A stretch of DNA of 64,000 nt from Neolentinus lepideus HHB14362 ss-1 (GCA_001632425.1 KV425634.1:1-64000), one strand, 5' to 3'; shown: positions 48,761 through 59,790, counted from the first letter of the stretch. Notes: generated by a model from the letters alone, not told the origin. Program-made: numbers and translations.

Positions 48761-49367
48761 AATTAGAGCCTTGGGTAGCTTGTTCAGGCTGTCCTAATCA
48801 TGTGTAATAGGTCGACGCGAGACCTAAACACTCCGTGTGGCGATCTGCTATTTGAACGACGATTACGCCAGGTGAAGCGAGTACTTTTCGGCCCTCTTTA
48901 TGTGATCGGAGGAACACTGTCTTGTGCTGAAAGGTTGATATCCACTACTCAGGTGGGAGAGATACATCTGCAGAATCGACAGTAATATACTTATACTGTG
49001 AATGCAGGTGTGGCATACACTACATTCTAGGTACGACTTGTCCAGGGTCAAGTAAGTGAGTGTATCCGATATACGATTACCTAAAACCTCAAATGACTGG
49101 CTGTTTGAGTAGCTTTGAGTCCTTCGGTCACAACGAACCGCCGGACCCTCATCAAATCTAATCTTATATCCCCATTCTAATTGGCCAGTGCCTCGGATCG
49201 AGCGCAGCGCCGAGACTGACACCATCGCTGCGGCCTGTTTCTCATACTCGTCTACCCACTCTGTCCTCGTATCATGCATTCCGCCGCACGTGGATGCGAT
49301 GGTGGTGGTTGACCATTTAGCATCAACCCGATCTGTTGCCATGTCTGTGCAGGCCTGTCAGTGCGCA

Positions 49368-49378
49368 GATATATAACG
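49368..49378 (+). promoter_or_regulatory. TATA-like element of B3
   Basis: GATATATAACG about 115-125 nt upstream of the B3 start. The equivalent in B4 is ATATATATAACG at 51528-51539. Confidence 0.5.
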
Positions 49379-49492
49379 TCCTAGCGTCGGTGAGTCGCGT
49401 TCTCCAGTCTCCCGTAGGCTATCTCCATAGCATCCAAATTGCGACTGTACTCTACGCTCTCAGCTATCTGCGCCAACCGTCAAACCGATCAT

Positions 49493-51105
49493 ATGGCTGT
49501 TCTTTCACTCCAGAGGGTACGCAGTTAATACGCTTAGCTTGCACGTATGTCGACTTACCATCATTAATGGAAGGTAGACATATTGTGGCTATCGGTCAGT
49601 GGTCTCTCCCTGTTCATGTGCTGCGTGCCGAGCTTGACGCGCCGTTCCAACGAAGATCATAACCGTACTTTATGGCATGTTTGGTCTGCCAATGTGGTCA
49701 CAACACATCTAAACGTCATATTAGGCTGTCATATCACTCTATTTATTGCTGCATCTTATATTCTCTCGTCCCGGTGGCGGTTGTCATCAACACAAAGGAT
49801 GCTCTTTGTATTGATTATCATCTTGTTCATTATGTCTACAGCTGCTGCTGTTATAGCCTTTACGACGGTATTTGTAACGGCAGACGACCAAGGACATCAT
49901 GGAGAGACGAAGTCCGTCTTACACAAGACAGAACTCGTTGATCTTCTGGGATTTGTTATCGATATTATAACAAATATTAGCAAGTGAGTTTTCACATTCG
50001 ACTGGAATTGTATTCATCTAACATCTCAACTACAGTGTCATTGCTGATGGCCTCGTGGTGAGTCAGGTCCGCGGGATAGTGGAAACGAATTCCAGCTTGT
50101 CAACAGCTTCCGTTTAGATATGGCGCTGCCATGTTGTTTGTGGACGGCGCCTCGCATTAGTGACTGTGCTGATTGCGCTCCTTGTCACAGGGACAGGTAA
50201 GACTCCTCCTTTACCACGGAGTTTTCGATATTTGATTGTCGGTCCTTTGAGCTCTTGGATGGGTCGTGTTCGTCTTCGACATACTAGGGTACAAAATGGG
50301 GATGGGCGCTCCACTTTCTGAACTGCCTGCTCCAGACAGGTTCATTTGGAGCGGTTATGTGATCACATACTCGAATATTGGCTTTTGGACTGCTTCCGCA
50401 CTCATCAATCTCCTCGTAACGATATTCATGGGTGTGTCGGTGTGTTCCCATATGTGTACACCGACATTTGATACTCAAGAGTGTCTTAGGTTTCGAAATC
50501 TGGCGAGTTTGTGCTGGGCGTAAGAGGTTTCATTCTGTATCCAAAAGTAACATGAGTCTAGTTCTGAACCTGATGTGAGGGTTACCCTAATTCGCTGGTC
50601 TTCCACGTAATATCTAAATATATTTCACAGGATTGAATCTGGCATTTTCTATCTCATTAGCATTATTGTCTTCACCACTTGTCCGACTGGAGGTACTGGC
50701 TTTGTCAGTCATTTCCTCAGACTCATACATTTCCAGGGAACTCTTATCTTACCTCAATAGAGCCTTGGCGAGATAGGAAGGATCATTCCGTGCATAGCAG
50801 CCGTGAGCATTGCATTACATTACTTTCGTCTGCATTACAAGCATATTTACAGCTTTCGGTAGGGAATATCGCCCACTTTCCTCGCGGTATTCCTCGCGCT
50901 AGGTGATAGCAAGCACAAGCTGAACACACACTCTGCAATACATGCAGATAATCTGTCTGATTGGCAAGTTGCACGTGGTCCTGGCCATAACTCGTCATTC
51001 CGCGGCGTTGAGGAGGGCATGACGCTGAGTGTCTATGTGACGGGGATGGACCGGGATGGTGGCTGTAGATTGATACAAGAGGTATGCAGAGAGAGATGCG
51101 CATGA
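49493..51105 (+). pseudogene. 7TM family B, copy B3, with stop and splice lesions
   Basis: Same exon plan as B4 (MAVLSLQR start). Most membrane segments are readable, but the D-loop exon lacks part of the LVNNRGYPG region (reads ADDQGHHGETKS). The exon-3 donor is GC (TATGGCATGT, about 49671). The intron-6 acceptor is GAG (50249-50251). A TAG occurs at 50758-50760 in the frame before helix 7. The same TAG is in B5. The C-terminal tail to 51105 is open. If translated, the product would lack the last helix; it is more likely a pseudogene. Confidence 0.65.
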
Positions 51106-51653
51106 TATTGCTATTCCGTGAGTGTAAAATGATGTGCTGTGCTCTCGATTAACGAGCCGTAGAATAGATCTCTATGAAACTTTGATGCACGTGTGACATA
51201 CGCGACATTCTAGTTACGGTTTGTCCTGGTTCGAGTAAGTGAGTTCTCTCACAATACGCTCACCTCAAATGACTTGCCGACTTATTGCTTGAGTAGCTTT
51301 GAGTCATTCGGTCACAACTAACCCCTCATTATAATATTATATCCCCTTCCTAATTGGCCAGTGCCTCGAACCGAGCGCAGTGCCGAGATTGATACAATCG
51401 CTGCGGCCTGTGTTCTCATACTCGACACTCTGGCCTCCTGTTGATGTGATGGTGATGTCTGACCATCTAACACCCATCTGATCTGGATGCCATGTCTGTG
51501 CTCTGTGCCCTGTCAGTCGCAGATGGCATATATATAACGTCCTGGCGTCGGTGAGTCGCGTTCTCCAGTCTCCCGTAGGCTATCTCCATAGCATCCAAAT
51601 TGCGACTCTACTCTACGCTCTCAGCTGTCTGTGCCATCCGTCACACCGACCAT

Positions 51654-53289
51654 ATGGCTGTTCTTTCACTCCAGAGGGTATGCAGTTAATACGCTTAGCT
51701 CGCGCGTATGTTGACTTACCATCAATGGAAGTCAGGCGTATTGTGGCTATCGGTCAGTGGTCTCTCCCTGTTCATGTGCTGCGTGCCGAGCTTGACGTGC
51801 CATCTCAATGAAGGTCATCACCGTACTTTATGGTATGTTTGGTCTGCCAATGTGGCCATAACACATCTAAACGTCATATTAGGCTGTCATATGACTTTAT
51901 ACGTTGCTGCATCTTATATTCTCTCGTCTCGGTGGCGGTTGTCATCGACACAAAGGGTGCTCTTCATCTTGATCACCATCCTGTTTATGATGTCTACAGC
52001 TGCTGCTGTCATAGCCTTTACAGCAGTATTTGTATTAGCAGACTCGGACGTTTTGTCCGGTGACAAAGGGTATCCTGGAGAGACGGAGTCTGTCTTACAT
52101 GAGAAAGAACTTGATGATCTTCTGGAATGTGTCATTGATGTTATTACAAACATTGTCAAGTGAGAACTTTTTACACTCAACTAGAGTCATCCTCTTCTTA
52201 CATCTAAATTACAGTGTCATTGCTGATGGCCTCGTGGTGAGTCAGGTCCGCAGGATAGTACTGGAAGCAAACTTTAGCTCATCAACTGCTGCGGTTTAGA
52301 TATGGCGCTGTTATATCCTTTGTCGGCGGCGGTTCGCAATATTGATTATGTCATATTTGCTTCTAGTTACAGGGACAGGTAAATCTCCTCCTTTGCGACA
52401 AAGTGTCCGATAGTTGATTGCAGGGCATTCTAGTTTTTGGATGCATCACACTAATCCTCGACATAAGGATCTATAAGATTAGGAAGGACGCTCCACTTTC
52501 TGAATTGCTCCCTCCGCACGCTTTCTTATGGGACAGCAACGTGGCTAACTACTCGGATGTTGGATTTTGGACTGCTTCTGCACTAACCAATATCCTTGCA
52601 ATCGTATTCATGGGTGCGTCAATGTCTTCCCATTTGTGTACACCGGCATTAAATACTTAAGAGTGTCTCAGGCTTCCAGATAAGGCGGGTTTGTGCTGAG
52701 CGTAAGAGGATCCACGCTGCACCCAATAGTAAGGTCATCCTGGTTCTGAACCTAATGTGAGGCTACCCTCAATTGTCAGCGTGCCTAATATAATATATAC
52801 ATGTTCTACAGTATTGAATCTGGCATGATATATCTCGCTAGCATCGTCATCATCATCATAGCGACTGGAGTTTCAAGCTCGGTCAGTCATTTTCTAGTAC
52901 TTATCCCTCTCCAAAGAACTCACATCTTGCCTCAACAGCCGAATGTTCATTTAGCAAGGATCATGCCATGCATAACAGCCGTGAGTTTCACAACACATCG
53001 CCACGATCTCCAGTACAACTGTATTGACAGTCTTCATTAGGGAATATCGCCCACATTCCTCGCGGTATTCCTCGCGCTGGGCAATAGTAAGCGCAATCAG
53101 AACACACGCACTACAATACATGCGGATAAGCTGTCTAATTGGCAAGTTGCGCGTCCTCCTGGGTATAGCTTGTCATTCAGCCGCATCGATGAGGGCATGA
53201 CACTGAGTGTCTATGTGACGGCGATGGATGAGGATGGTGACGGTGATGGTAGGTTGATACAGGAGGTATGCAGAGAGAGATGTGCATAA
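51654..53289 (+). CDS. 7TM family B, copy B4 (clearest intact member)
   Basis: By-eye splicing gives one open frame of about 375 residues over about ten exons: MAVLSLQR, GVLWLS, VITVLYG, CHMTLYVAASYILSSRW, FILITILFMMSTAAAVI, loop GDKGYPGETESVLHEKEL, VIADGLV, IWRCYILCRRRF, VFGCITLILDIRIYK, LSELLPPHAFLWD, VGFWTASALTNILAIVFM, FQIRRVCAERKRIH, IESGMIYLASIVIIII, LPQQPNVHLARIMPC, GISPTFLAVFLALGN and a hydrophilic tail. Seven hydrophobic helices with the N-terminus presumably outside fit orphan agaricomycete 7TM membrane proteins. The intron-6 acceptor is a proper TAG (52431-52433) and the critical codon is CAG (52936-52938). Function unknown; no ligand or G-protein motif was recognised. Confidence 0.7.
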
Positions 53290-53299
53290 TTGCTATTCC

Positions 53300-54915
53300 G
53301 TGAGTGTAAAATGACGCTCTGTGTTATCGATTAACGAGCCGTAGAATAGCTCTCTATCAAACTTTGACATCCGTTATCGAGAAAACACATCAACTCTTGA
53401 TACTCCTCTCATTATCGACTCCTCCCCCGGGCCCCCGATGCCGTTCTGAGCTCGCGCTGCCACCATGACTTTTCCATTTCCACTACCAGGCCTGCCTTGA
53501 ATGCCACGATCAAGGATATAACGTCAATTCACGGTCTTTCTTCAAAAGCGGACACGTACTTGTATCGTAGTCACTTTAGTTAGTTCATGGACATTCTTAG
53601 ATAGCTTCCCGGACAATCGTAGTTAGATCTTACTGCGGAAAATATTTTATAACGCTGAATCTGTCTCTAATCGCGTACTGGGGACGTGGCTATATATTCG
53701 CTCGTATATGGCTGAAAATGCCCCATGTCACTGACTTTGCCTTGTACCGAGTGTGAGGGGGACCAAATATCCCCCATGCCCCACATCTCAATGCACATTC
53801 ATTCAGTTCTGAGCTGCAATATACTACAATACAGTTCATTTTGTGTACATATATTCGTGCCAAAAACGTAGCTTGACTTTAGTTATTGCTGAGTTAAATA
53901 TGCTAGACCATCTAAGGAAGTGGTCCTTCCGAATCAGGATACGACCATGCAGCCCGGGTGGCGCTAAGGTTCTCCTCCACCTCACCGAGTCTTGAGGCTT
54001 CCCGCAACCTATTATACGCTTCTAATTGTGTGTACAGGTATCTTTCGGACACACTGGTTGTGTCTAAGCCTGGGTATTGACTATTGACTCCCTTCGAGTC
54101 AACTCAGCTCGGTTAGCTTAGTATGTAGTTACTCGGTCAATGCCCGATCCCCAATTCTTGTATTATATAAGACGCACTGTTCAGCGCTGAAATCTATCCA
54201 TCTTACACACTTAAATTGCCCTTGGTCAAGAATATTGTGTAGAGAATATTGTAAAAGCTATCCTAATTACATTGGCTAGAGTATTGCTAAGCCTCTACGG
54301 CGCGCTACTATCTAGGAACTATTCGTTGTGCCAGGTATGCTCTCGCTATACCCACTACACAACGGCTCACCACAACCGAGGCTTGTATGCCGCACCCGAT
54401 CTCAAAGTATTGAAGGCGGAAGGTCATAGGGTTCCGTATCAATTGGGAGAGAATATTGTAAATCGAGAAAGACAAAGATGGGTTGGTAAACGCCAAGATG
54501 GACAGCAATTACTTCGTAGGAGAACAAAGACTCTAATATTGAAGCACAAACCGGTGACATCACTGAAAACTGGCCTTTCCATTCGCAGAAATAATCGGGC
54601 TCTGGTCGCGCCGAAAGCCTGCATATGGAAGGGGAGTTCCCTTACTCCTAAATCCTGATTGTCAAGCATGGGCATCTGATAATCAAGATCCACGTGAAGA
54701 AAGTGCAGATCTTTCGAGTGGAGAACAAAATCCCATACATTGCTCTCACGAATCTAAAATATCGACCGACTTTGACGTGGGAGTGAGTAAGGAATTGAGG
54801 ACGTGCACCTGGAGCCGATTTACGAAGCTAAGCTGCAGGTCTCATTCCCGCGATTTAAGTGTCAAATGATGCCGCATAGGGGGGAATTCATGGTGATTGG
54901 GTACAGGAATAGAGA
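53300..54915. other. B4 3' flank and AT-rich gene-free stretch
   Basis: The first 450 bases carry the same flank that precedes SDR genes elsewhere (CACTTTAGTTAGTTCATG at about 53570), but the SDR gene itself is missing. From 53.75 to 54.9 kb the DNA is AT-rich. A 128-codon basic frame at 54272-54658 (start MARVLLSLYGALLSRNY) shows no domain I recognise and may be chance. Confidence 0.45.
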
Positions 54916-55101
54916 TGTTGGAAATTGCTCAGGAATATAAATTAGGTATTAGGTTAACCCATTTGAATTTCATGAATATTGTAGTATATTCTAGCATTTT
55001 GTACAAGTAGTATATAAAGCCCGAGGGACAGCGCCCTCCTCATGGGCTTGTAATCCTACGGCTTAACCGCCATTGTACCAGTCTTCTATTAAAAATCTAC
55101 A
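54916..55101 (+). mobile_element. solo LTR (Ty1/copia-like)
   Basis: A 186-bp sequence begins TGTTGGAAATTG and ends TCTACA. It contains a TATA-like TATATAAAGCCC near 55013 and is bounded on both sides by the 5-bp direct repeat AGAGA (54911-54915 and 55102-55106). The TG...CA ends with a 5-bp target duplication are diagnostic of LTR retrotransposon integration. No internal gag/pol sequence is next to it, so it is a solo LTR left by recombination. The superfamily is inferred only from the TGTTGGAA start. Confidence 0.75.
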
Positions 55102-55279
55102 AGAGAGACGGACACATCATGCAAATGAATGAGTGATGGGAATGGGGATGGGGATGCAGAGTGAGGAAGAATACGCGTAAATTCACAAAACCGGCACACC
55201 GCAGAGATACCCCGGATTGAGACGCGGCACAGAATAGAGGAGACGGAGTCGTACTCCGACACCTTCTCGACGTCTCCAC

Positions 55280-55365
55280 GCCAATACTGTGCCGACTCGG
55301 AGATGGCGGAGACGTTCAAGTTTGAGCTAAAAAGGAGGTTTCGCGGGGCGCTCCCTCCAAGAAAC
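55280..55365 (-). pseudogene. HTP fragment (C-terminal tail region)
   Basis: On the minus strand GGAGGGAGCGCCCCGCG and AACGTCTCCGCCATCTC match HTP2 around 44000-44066. Only about 80 bases are recognisable. The rest of 55100-55800 has no assignable gene. Confidence 0.5.
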
Positions 55366-55813
55366 GGGTATGTGGCGCTCACACAAGTATGGCCGAAAAC
55401 GCCCCCATTCGACTCGCATAACGGGGATCATACGTACATCGATCGCGTTCTGGATGTAGATCCAGTTCATGTATCCATGTCAGAGACGTAGCAGTTACAC
55501 GAGGCAGAGTGGTCCTTCCGATCGGGATCTGGAGTATGACTTACTTGGATGGCCTGCGAAAAGTAAGATCGGCCCATATCCTCAAGAACGGCCGCATACC
55601 AAGCTTAAAGCTCAAGAACTCGAATGCCAGTGTGCGCCTCGTCACCAATATTGCGCATCTCCTTCATGTTCGCAAGTCCGGATGCTAGTAGAAGAACCGG
55701 GACTATATATATCGGACCACGTATTTTCTGGGTGCGCGGAACGACTCGGCAGCGGGCGTACGAGAGGCGCGCAGCCGACTTTGACGAGGGAGTCTGCGTC
55801 CGAGTTCCAATTA

Positions 55814-56140
55814 CTGTACCATTTCGATCAATTCGCCGTGTCATGCGTCACGTAGCCCTCTGGCGTGGCGAAATTTAGGTATTGTCACGCGTCATGTAGC
55901 TAGGTGGCGAAATGAAATGCCAATTTCGGAAATTTCCAAACACCATTATAATGGATTACCAGCAGAAAGAAGGTTTAAAATGGATTAAATTGGGATTAAA
56001 CGTCTATACGGAAATTTCCGACGGACAGTACTGGCGAGGTTGGGAGCCTGTCACGCGTCATCCGGCGGGGCGGCGGGCTGGCGAACTGATTTCGGTTGTC
56101 ACGCGTCATGGCCGGCGGCGAATTGATCAAAATGGTACAG
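55814..56140. mobile_element. Tc1/mariner-type MITE (327 bp)
   Basis: The terminal inverted repeat CTGTACCATTTYGATCAATT (continuing CGCCG) occurs at both ends with one mismatch in 25 bp, and each end abuts a TA dinucleotide (55812-55813 and 56141-56142), as expected for TA target-site duplication. Inside, TGTCACGCGTCAT or a close variant is repeated four times (about 55839, 55883, 56050 and 56098), in inverted relation at the two ends, perhaps transposase-binding subterminal repeats. No coding capacity; a non-autonomous element. Confidence 0.75.
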
Positions 56141-56397
56141 TAATCAGAAGCTGCAGTCCGAGGTCGAGTTCCAGTGGCTGGAGTACCGAGCGCTGAAATA
56201 CTGAGCCGCACAAAGGGAGGTCATAAATGTTGGAGGAATAGAGATACGGGTGATGGTAATGCAGTGTGAGGAAGGAGCAGAGTAAATACAAGCCGAGGAA
56301 AGACAATTAATGGTTACAAAAATAGCAATTGGATACAATAAACGGACGCGGTGCCCCAGAAAAGATAGATAGGGTGCCATTTGACCTCTACACCCTC

Positions 56398-57609
56398 TCA
56401 GTGTCCTACTCCACCAGCCCAAAGAGACGCGATCTTGTCCTGCACGTACAGCGGGACGCCACGCGCAGATCCGTTCGAGGTGACGGAGACATTTGAAGTG
56501 ACGGCAGCGTTCGCGAGCGAGGGGATGATGAGCGGCGCGGGGCGCACAACGACCGTTTGAGGACTCTCGGGACGGTGCGTGACCCCGCCCCTCCCGATCC
56601 GCTCCATCGCCCCCCGTATCGCCTTTGAAATCTCCACCGTCCCGCGTAGCGTCTGCGCGTGCTTGGGGCTCCATCCTGCGGGGAGGCGGTTCTCTGCGAA
56701 CCAGGTGCGGAAGAGGGGCATATCGATACCCTCTCCGTGGATGTTTCCTGTATCTGTGAGCGCGGGCCCGAAGATGCCCAGGACGAGCGCGACCTCTCCC
56801 CTCGCGACTTCGGCGTGGAACGGATCGATGGAGTTGTTGGATTGGTACTCCCTCAGGACGCGCGCGCGTGCGATGGATGAGAGGGTGAAGGTGTCGTCTG
56901 GTGTGGCGAAGGCGAAGAGCTGGTCTAGGAGGGTGTAGTTGGTGGCTGTGGGCGCGTATAAAGAGTCGGGCGCGGCGTTGGAGTGCGCGAGGGAGGCGTC
57001 GTGCTCGATGTGGTTGTGGAGCGCGAGGTCTGCGAGGTCGAGGGGGGCGAGGACTTTATAGAGGGAGGGGAGGGCTTTGAGGACGTGGAGGGTGTGAGAC
57101 AGGGACGAGGGGGAAAGGGGAGATGGGGAGAGGGAGGGAAGGGAGGCGGGCGGGGGCGGGTTGCGCAGGAGGAAGTAGCCGCCGTAGGTGAGGACCCAGG
57201 CGAGTGGGGTGGTGGTGCCATACGCGGCTTTGAGGGCGTGCACGAGGTGGGAGGGGGTGATGTTCTTGCCGTCGCGTGGGCTAGAGGGCTGGGGTTAGCA
57301 GAGTAGTTTGATGGAAGGGGGGAGGGGCGTACAGGTACCCGTGGTTTGCGAGGGTGTTGAGGGCGGGGCAGGGGGAGCGGGAGTCGGAGGGGCTTGGGGG
57401 GATGAAGGCGTGGCTGCCGGTGAAGGCGTTGGTGGTCGCGTGGGGGTGTCTGGGGTTCGTATGCATAAATAACAGAGGCGGAGAGTAATATGGGAGGCTC
57501 ACGTGCGTGCCTGAGATACGAGTGTCAGAAGGAAGACGAGGAGGGAGAGGACGAGGATCGGTTTCAGGCTGAGCGACGCGGTACGGGAGAGGCGTAATAA
57601 AAAGGCCAT
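56398..57609 (-). CDS. heme-thiolate peroxidase HTP3
   Basis: Close paralogue of HTP2 with the same three-exon structure: signal-anchor exon (MAFLLRLSRTASLSLKPIL), exon 2 with FTGSHAFIPP and SPCPALNTLANHGYL, and exon 3 joined at a CTCTAG acceptor to give PRDGKNITPSHL. The EHD motif (NHIEHDASLAHS), FAENRLPAGW and ISKAIRGAMERIG are present. A Pro/Ser-rich insertion lies in exon 3 near 57110-57170. The C-terminus differs from HTP2 and ends LWAGGVGH. Exon 1 and its intron are clean; no stop was seen. It is a likely functional, membrane-targeted or secreted peroxidase/peroxygenase of unknown substrate. A TATA box lies about 80 nt upstream. Confidence 0.85.
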
Positions 57610-57681
57610 TATTGAGTCGAGGTGAGGGGGAGGCGATAAGATAGAGTCTGCGGGACTGGGGAGCGCTCATCGCGATACTAG

Positions 57682-57695
57682 CAGATTATATATCA
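57682..57695 (-). promoter_or_regulatory. TATA box of HTP3
   Basis: The minus strand reads GATATATAATCTGC, the same element as upstream of HTP2 and the two relics. Confidence 0.6.
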
Positions 57696-57949
57696 CAAAG
57701 CCAACATGGTGGCGTTTATAATTCACCTCATGGCTGGTCGGCGCCAACGATGACTTTGGGGCTGTTCGCGTCCCGTTGACTGTCATACTTGGATCGCGAA
57801 TCTTGGGCGGAACGCGCTAGAAGATGAAACCAAGTACGCACCGCCTCAAGCAGGAATCCTATGGCCAGGACGAGGAAAACATCGGGCACGAGCCAATCAG
57901 GAGGAGGAGATAAGATTAGATTTCATTATCGCGTTCCCGGTTTGGATCG

Positions 57950-58110
57950 AAATCGTGGTGTCGGGCCCGGCGCTTTGTCGTGGCCGATTTGTATCGTGTC
58001 GATTCACGTAAGGGCGACATAAAGCTGCAGGCTGGGTACCTAGTGAGTCCACAGCGGCAGGCCAGTCTCCTTGAGCATCCTCAACGGCCATACCAGACGT
58101 CCGCTACTGG
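57950..58110 (+). repeat. dispersed repeat R, copy upstream of HTP3
   Basis: TCGGGCCCGGCGCTTTGTCG, TGGCCGATTTG, ATCGTGTCGATTCACGTAAG and GGGTACCTAGTGAGTCCACA align with the R copy at 45560. It sits in the same place relative to the HTP promoter. Confidence 0.6.
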
Positions 58111-58149
58111 CAAAGATCCACATCAGTTCCTCATTAATAGCCGACTTCA

Positions 58150-59060
58150 CCGCCACCCTCGGATCCGAACAGCGGCCGTGCCAAATGTCTACGTATCCTG
58201 CTTAATGAATCAACTCGTAATTCCGCTCATCATGTTAGCTCGGATTCCCCAGCTCCGTGGCGAATTCACACCAGAAGCACTCGCCGTCCCAAGCCGTGTT
58301 GACTCAGAACTCGTACTCGCAAGTCACGCAGCATTTACTTTTGAATCTCATTGTCTTGAGGAATCTGTGCAAGGTGGAAGTGAGTATCCGGCGCTGTCTC
58401 TCTACTAGACTCTAGAGTACTTGCGTTATCGCGCGCCCAATCTCAACTCGGCATCCCCACAGCCACCACCGATCACCCAACCCCATCTGCGCATATATAC
58501 ACACATATCTCGCTCGACCACCCCCTTCTCCGAACACCTTTGTATTTCCTGCCCCGCCACCTCCCCATCTCCCCACCCTGCCCGATCCTCCCCGCGAGCG
58601 CCTTCTCCGTTCGTCCCTTTTCCAGAAATTCCCCCTACTCCCCAATCCAATATATATACGCGCTCGTTCGTGAGTGCCGCCTCCATGACCGACCCATACG
58701 AAGAGATTGGGTCTTCCAAGGAGAGAAGTGTCCGACAGTCGCGAATTGGGATTGGTCCACGGAAGCGCGTACGGAGAAGAGACTCGTCGACAGACAGATT
58801 GGGTTGATCGGTCTTGCCTTGGTGAAAAGTGATATTCGTGAGCACGGAGTTTCTGAGCCATCAAAGACCACAGACGCGCGGGGTGTGGGGCTCCGACAGG
58901 GACACTATATTCCGTCGATGATGGTGCACCGGTGAGCGGCCATGCCTGCGTCTGCGATGTATGAACAAATATTTGCCAACGAGAACGACTCACGCGTCCG
59001 TGCTTTTCAATGTCGTGTTACTGTGCACATTTCGGATCTCGTGCTCCATATCATCCCCGT
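58150..59060. other. unassigned stretch with overlapping frames
   Basis: Overlapping frames of about 130-190 codons run on both strands between 58412 and 58993. The plus-strand pieces are Pro/Ser-rich then basic (RKRVRRRDSS); none has a known domain. I cannot tell whether any is a gene. Confidence 0.3.
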
Positions 59061-59129
59061 GCACTCCATATCATCCGAATCCACAGCGCAAAAGACCGGC
59101 CACACTCGCAGGCATGCAGGCAGAGAACA

Positions 59130-59790
59130 CCGTCCCTGCCGCAGGTGTCCAGACTCTTCGTACAACTAGGACAAGGACAGCTTCGGTGAGGTAGAACGAG
59201 AGAACCCGTACCGAGCAATAAAACTTGAATAATGGGGCATTAACTACCCACTCAAAAGGTATCTGATCCACGGAACCACGCATCTCGGACCGCAGGCAGA
59301 GTCCGATAACCGAAACACCGCGTCGATTTCCACTCAAACCAGCGTCCGTACATGCGCGCAGAGAGGTAGAGGAGAGCGGGCGCTTGACAGAAGAACGAGA
59401 GCGGGCGCTTGGCAGCACGCCACACCGCACTCATGATATCCATCCATCAGCGCGTTCGCACAGGAGGTGGGCGCTATCAGGAAACAAGCTCGAGTACGTG
59501 CCGCATCCAGGGGCCGCTTACTCGTGTGGGAAGGAACCGAGGCTGGGTTGCGCATCGGGGCCGTGCGACCGGGTGGGGTGGGAGATCTGGGCGCGAGAAC
59601 GAGGAGGGCTGGCAATGGCAGAGGTAGGAGAGCATCCGGGAGGCGTGGATATCGGATATTGCGACAAGTCCAGGGAGAAAGACTGATCTTCCGCCCGTAC
59701 TCTCGTCGCAAGATTGAGGGTCTCACCGTGCCGAGGCTGCATATGCATACGCCGGGCGCGCAGGTCGTTCAGGACGCGGGGGCAACGGGG
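59130..59790 (-). repeat. dispersed repeat D, copy 3
   Basis: Related to the repeats at 23830 and 25235: AGACTCTTCGTACAACTAGG near 59150, CTCAAACCAGCGTCC near 59332, and GTGTGGGAAGGAACCGAGG near 59524, also seen at 24273. The minus-strand hydrophobic frame is broken. Confidence 0.5.

Larger units (their letters stand above)
49000..53300 (+). repeat. tandem duplication of a 2.16 kb 7TM gene unit (B3, B4)
   Basis: Two head-to-tail units, each with promoter block, TATA-like element and 7TM gene. Start codons are 2161 bases apart (49493, 51654). The promoter blocks at 49180-49430 and 51350-51590 share long stretches such as CGTTCTCCAGTCTCCCGTAG and GTCCT(A/G)GCGTCGGTGAGTCG. Confidence 0.85.

Noticed and set aside
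54272..54658. 128-codon ORF as a real gene
   Set aside because: Basic composition and length are compatible with chance in this stretch. No domain, no paralogue in the window and no splice context.
55284..55491. Small plus-strand protein starting MAETFKFELKRRF
   Set aside because: The DNA is the reverse of an HTP C-terminal fragment, so the frame is incidental.
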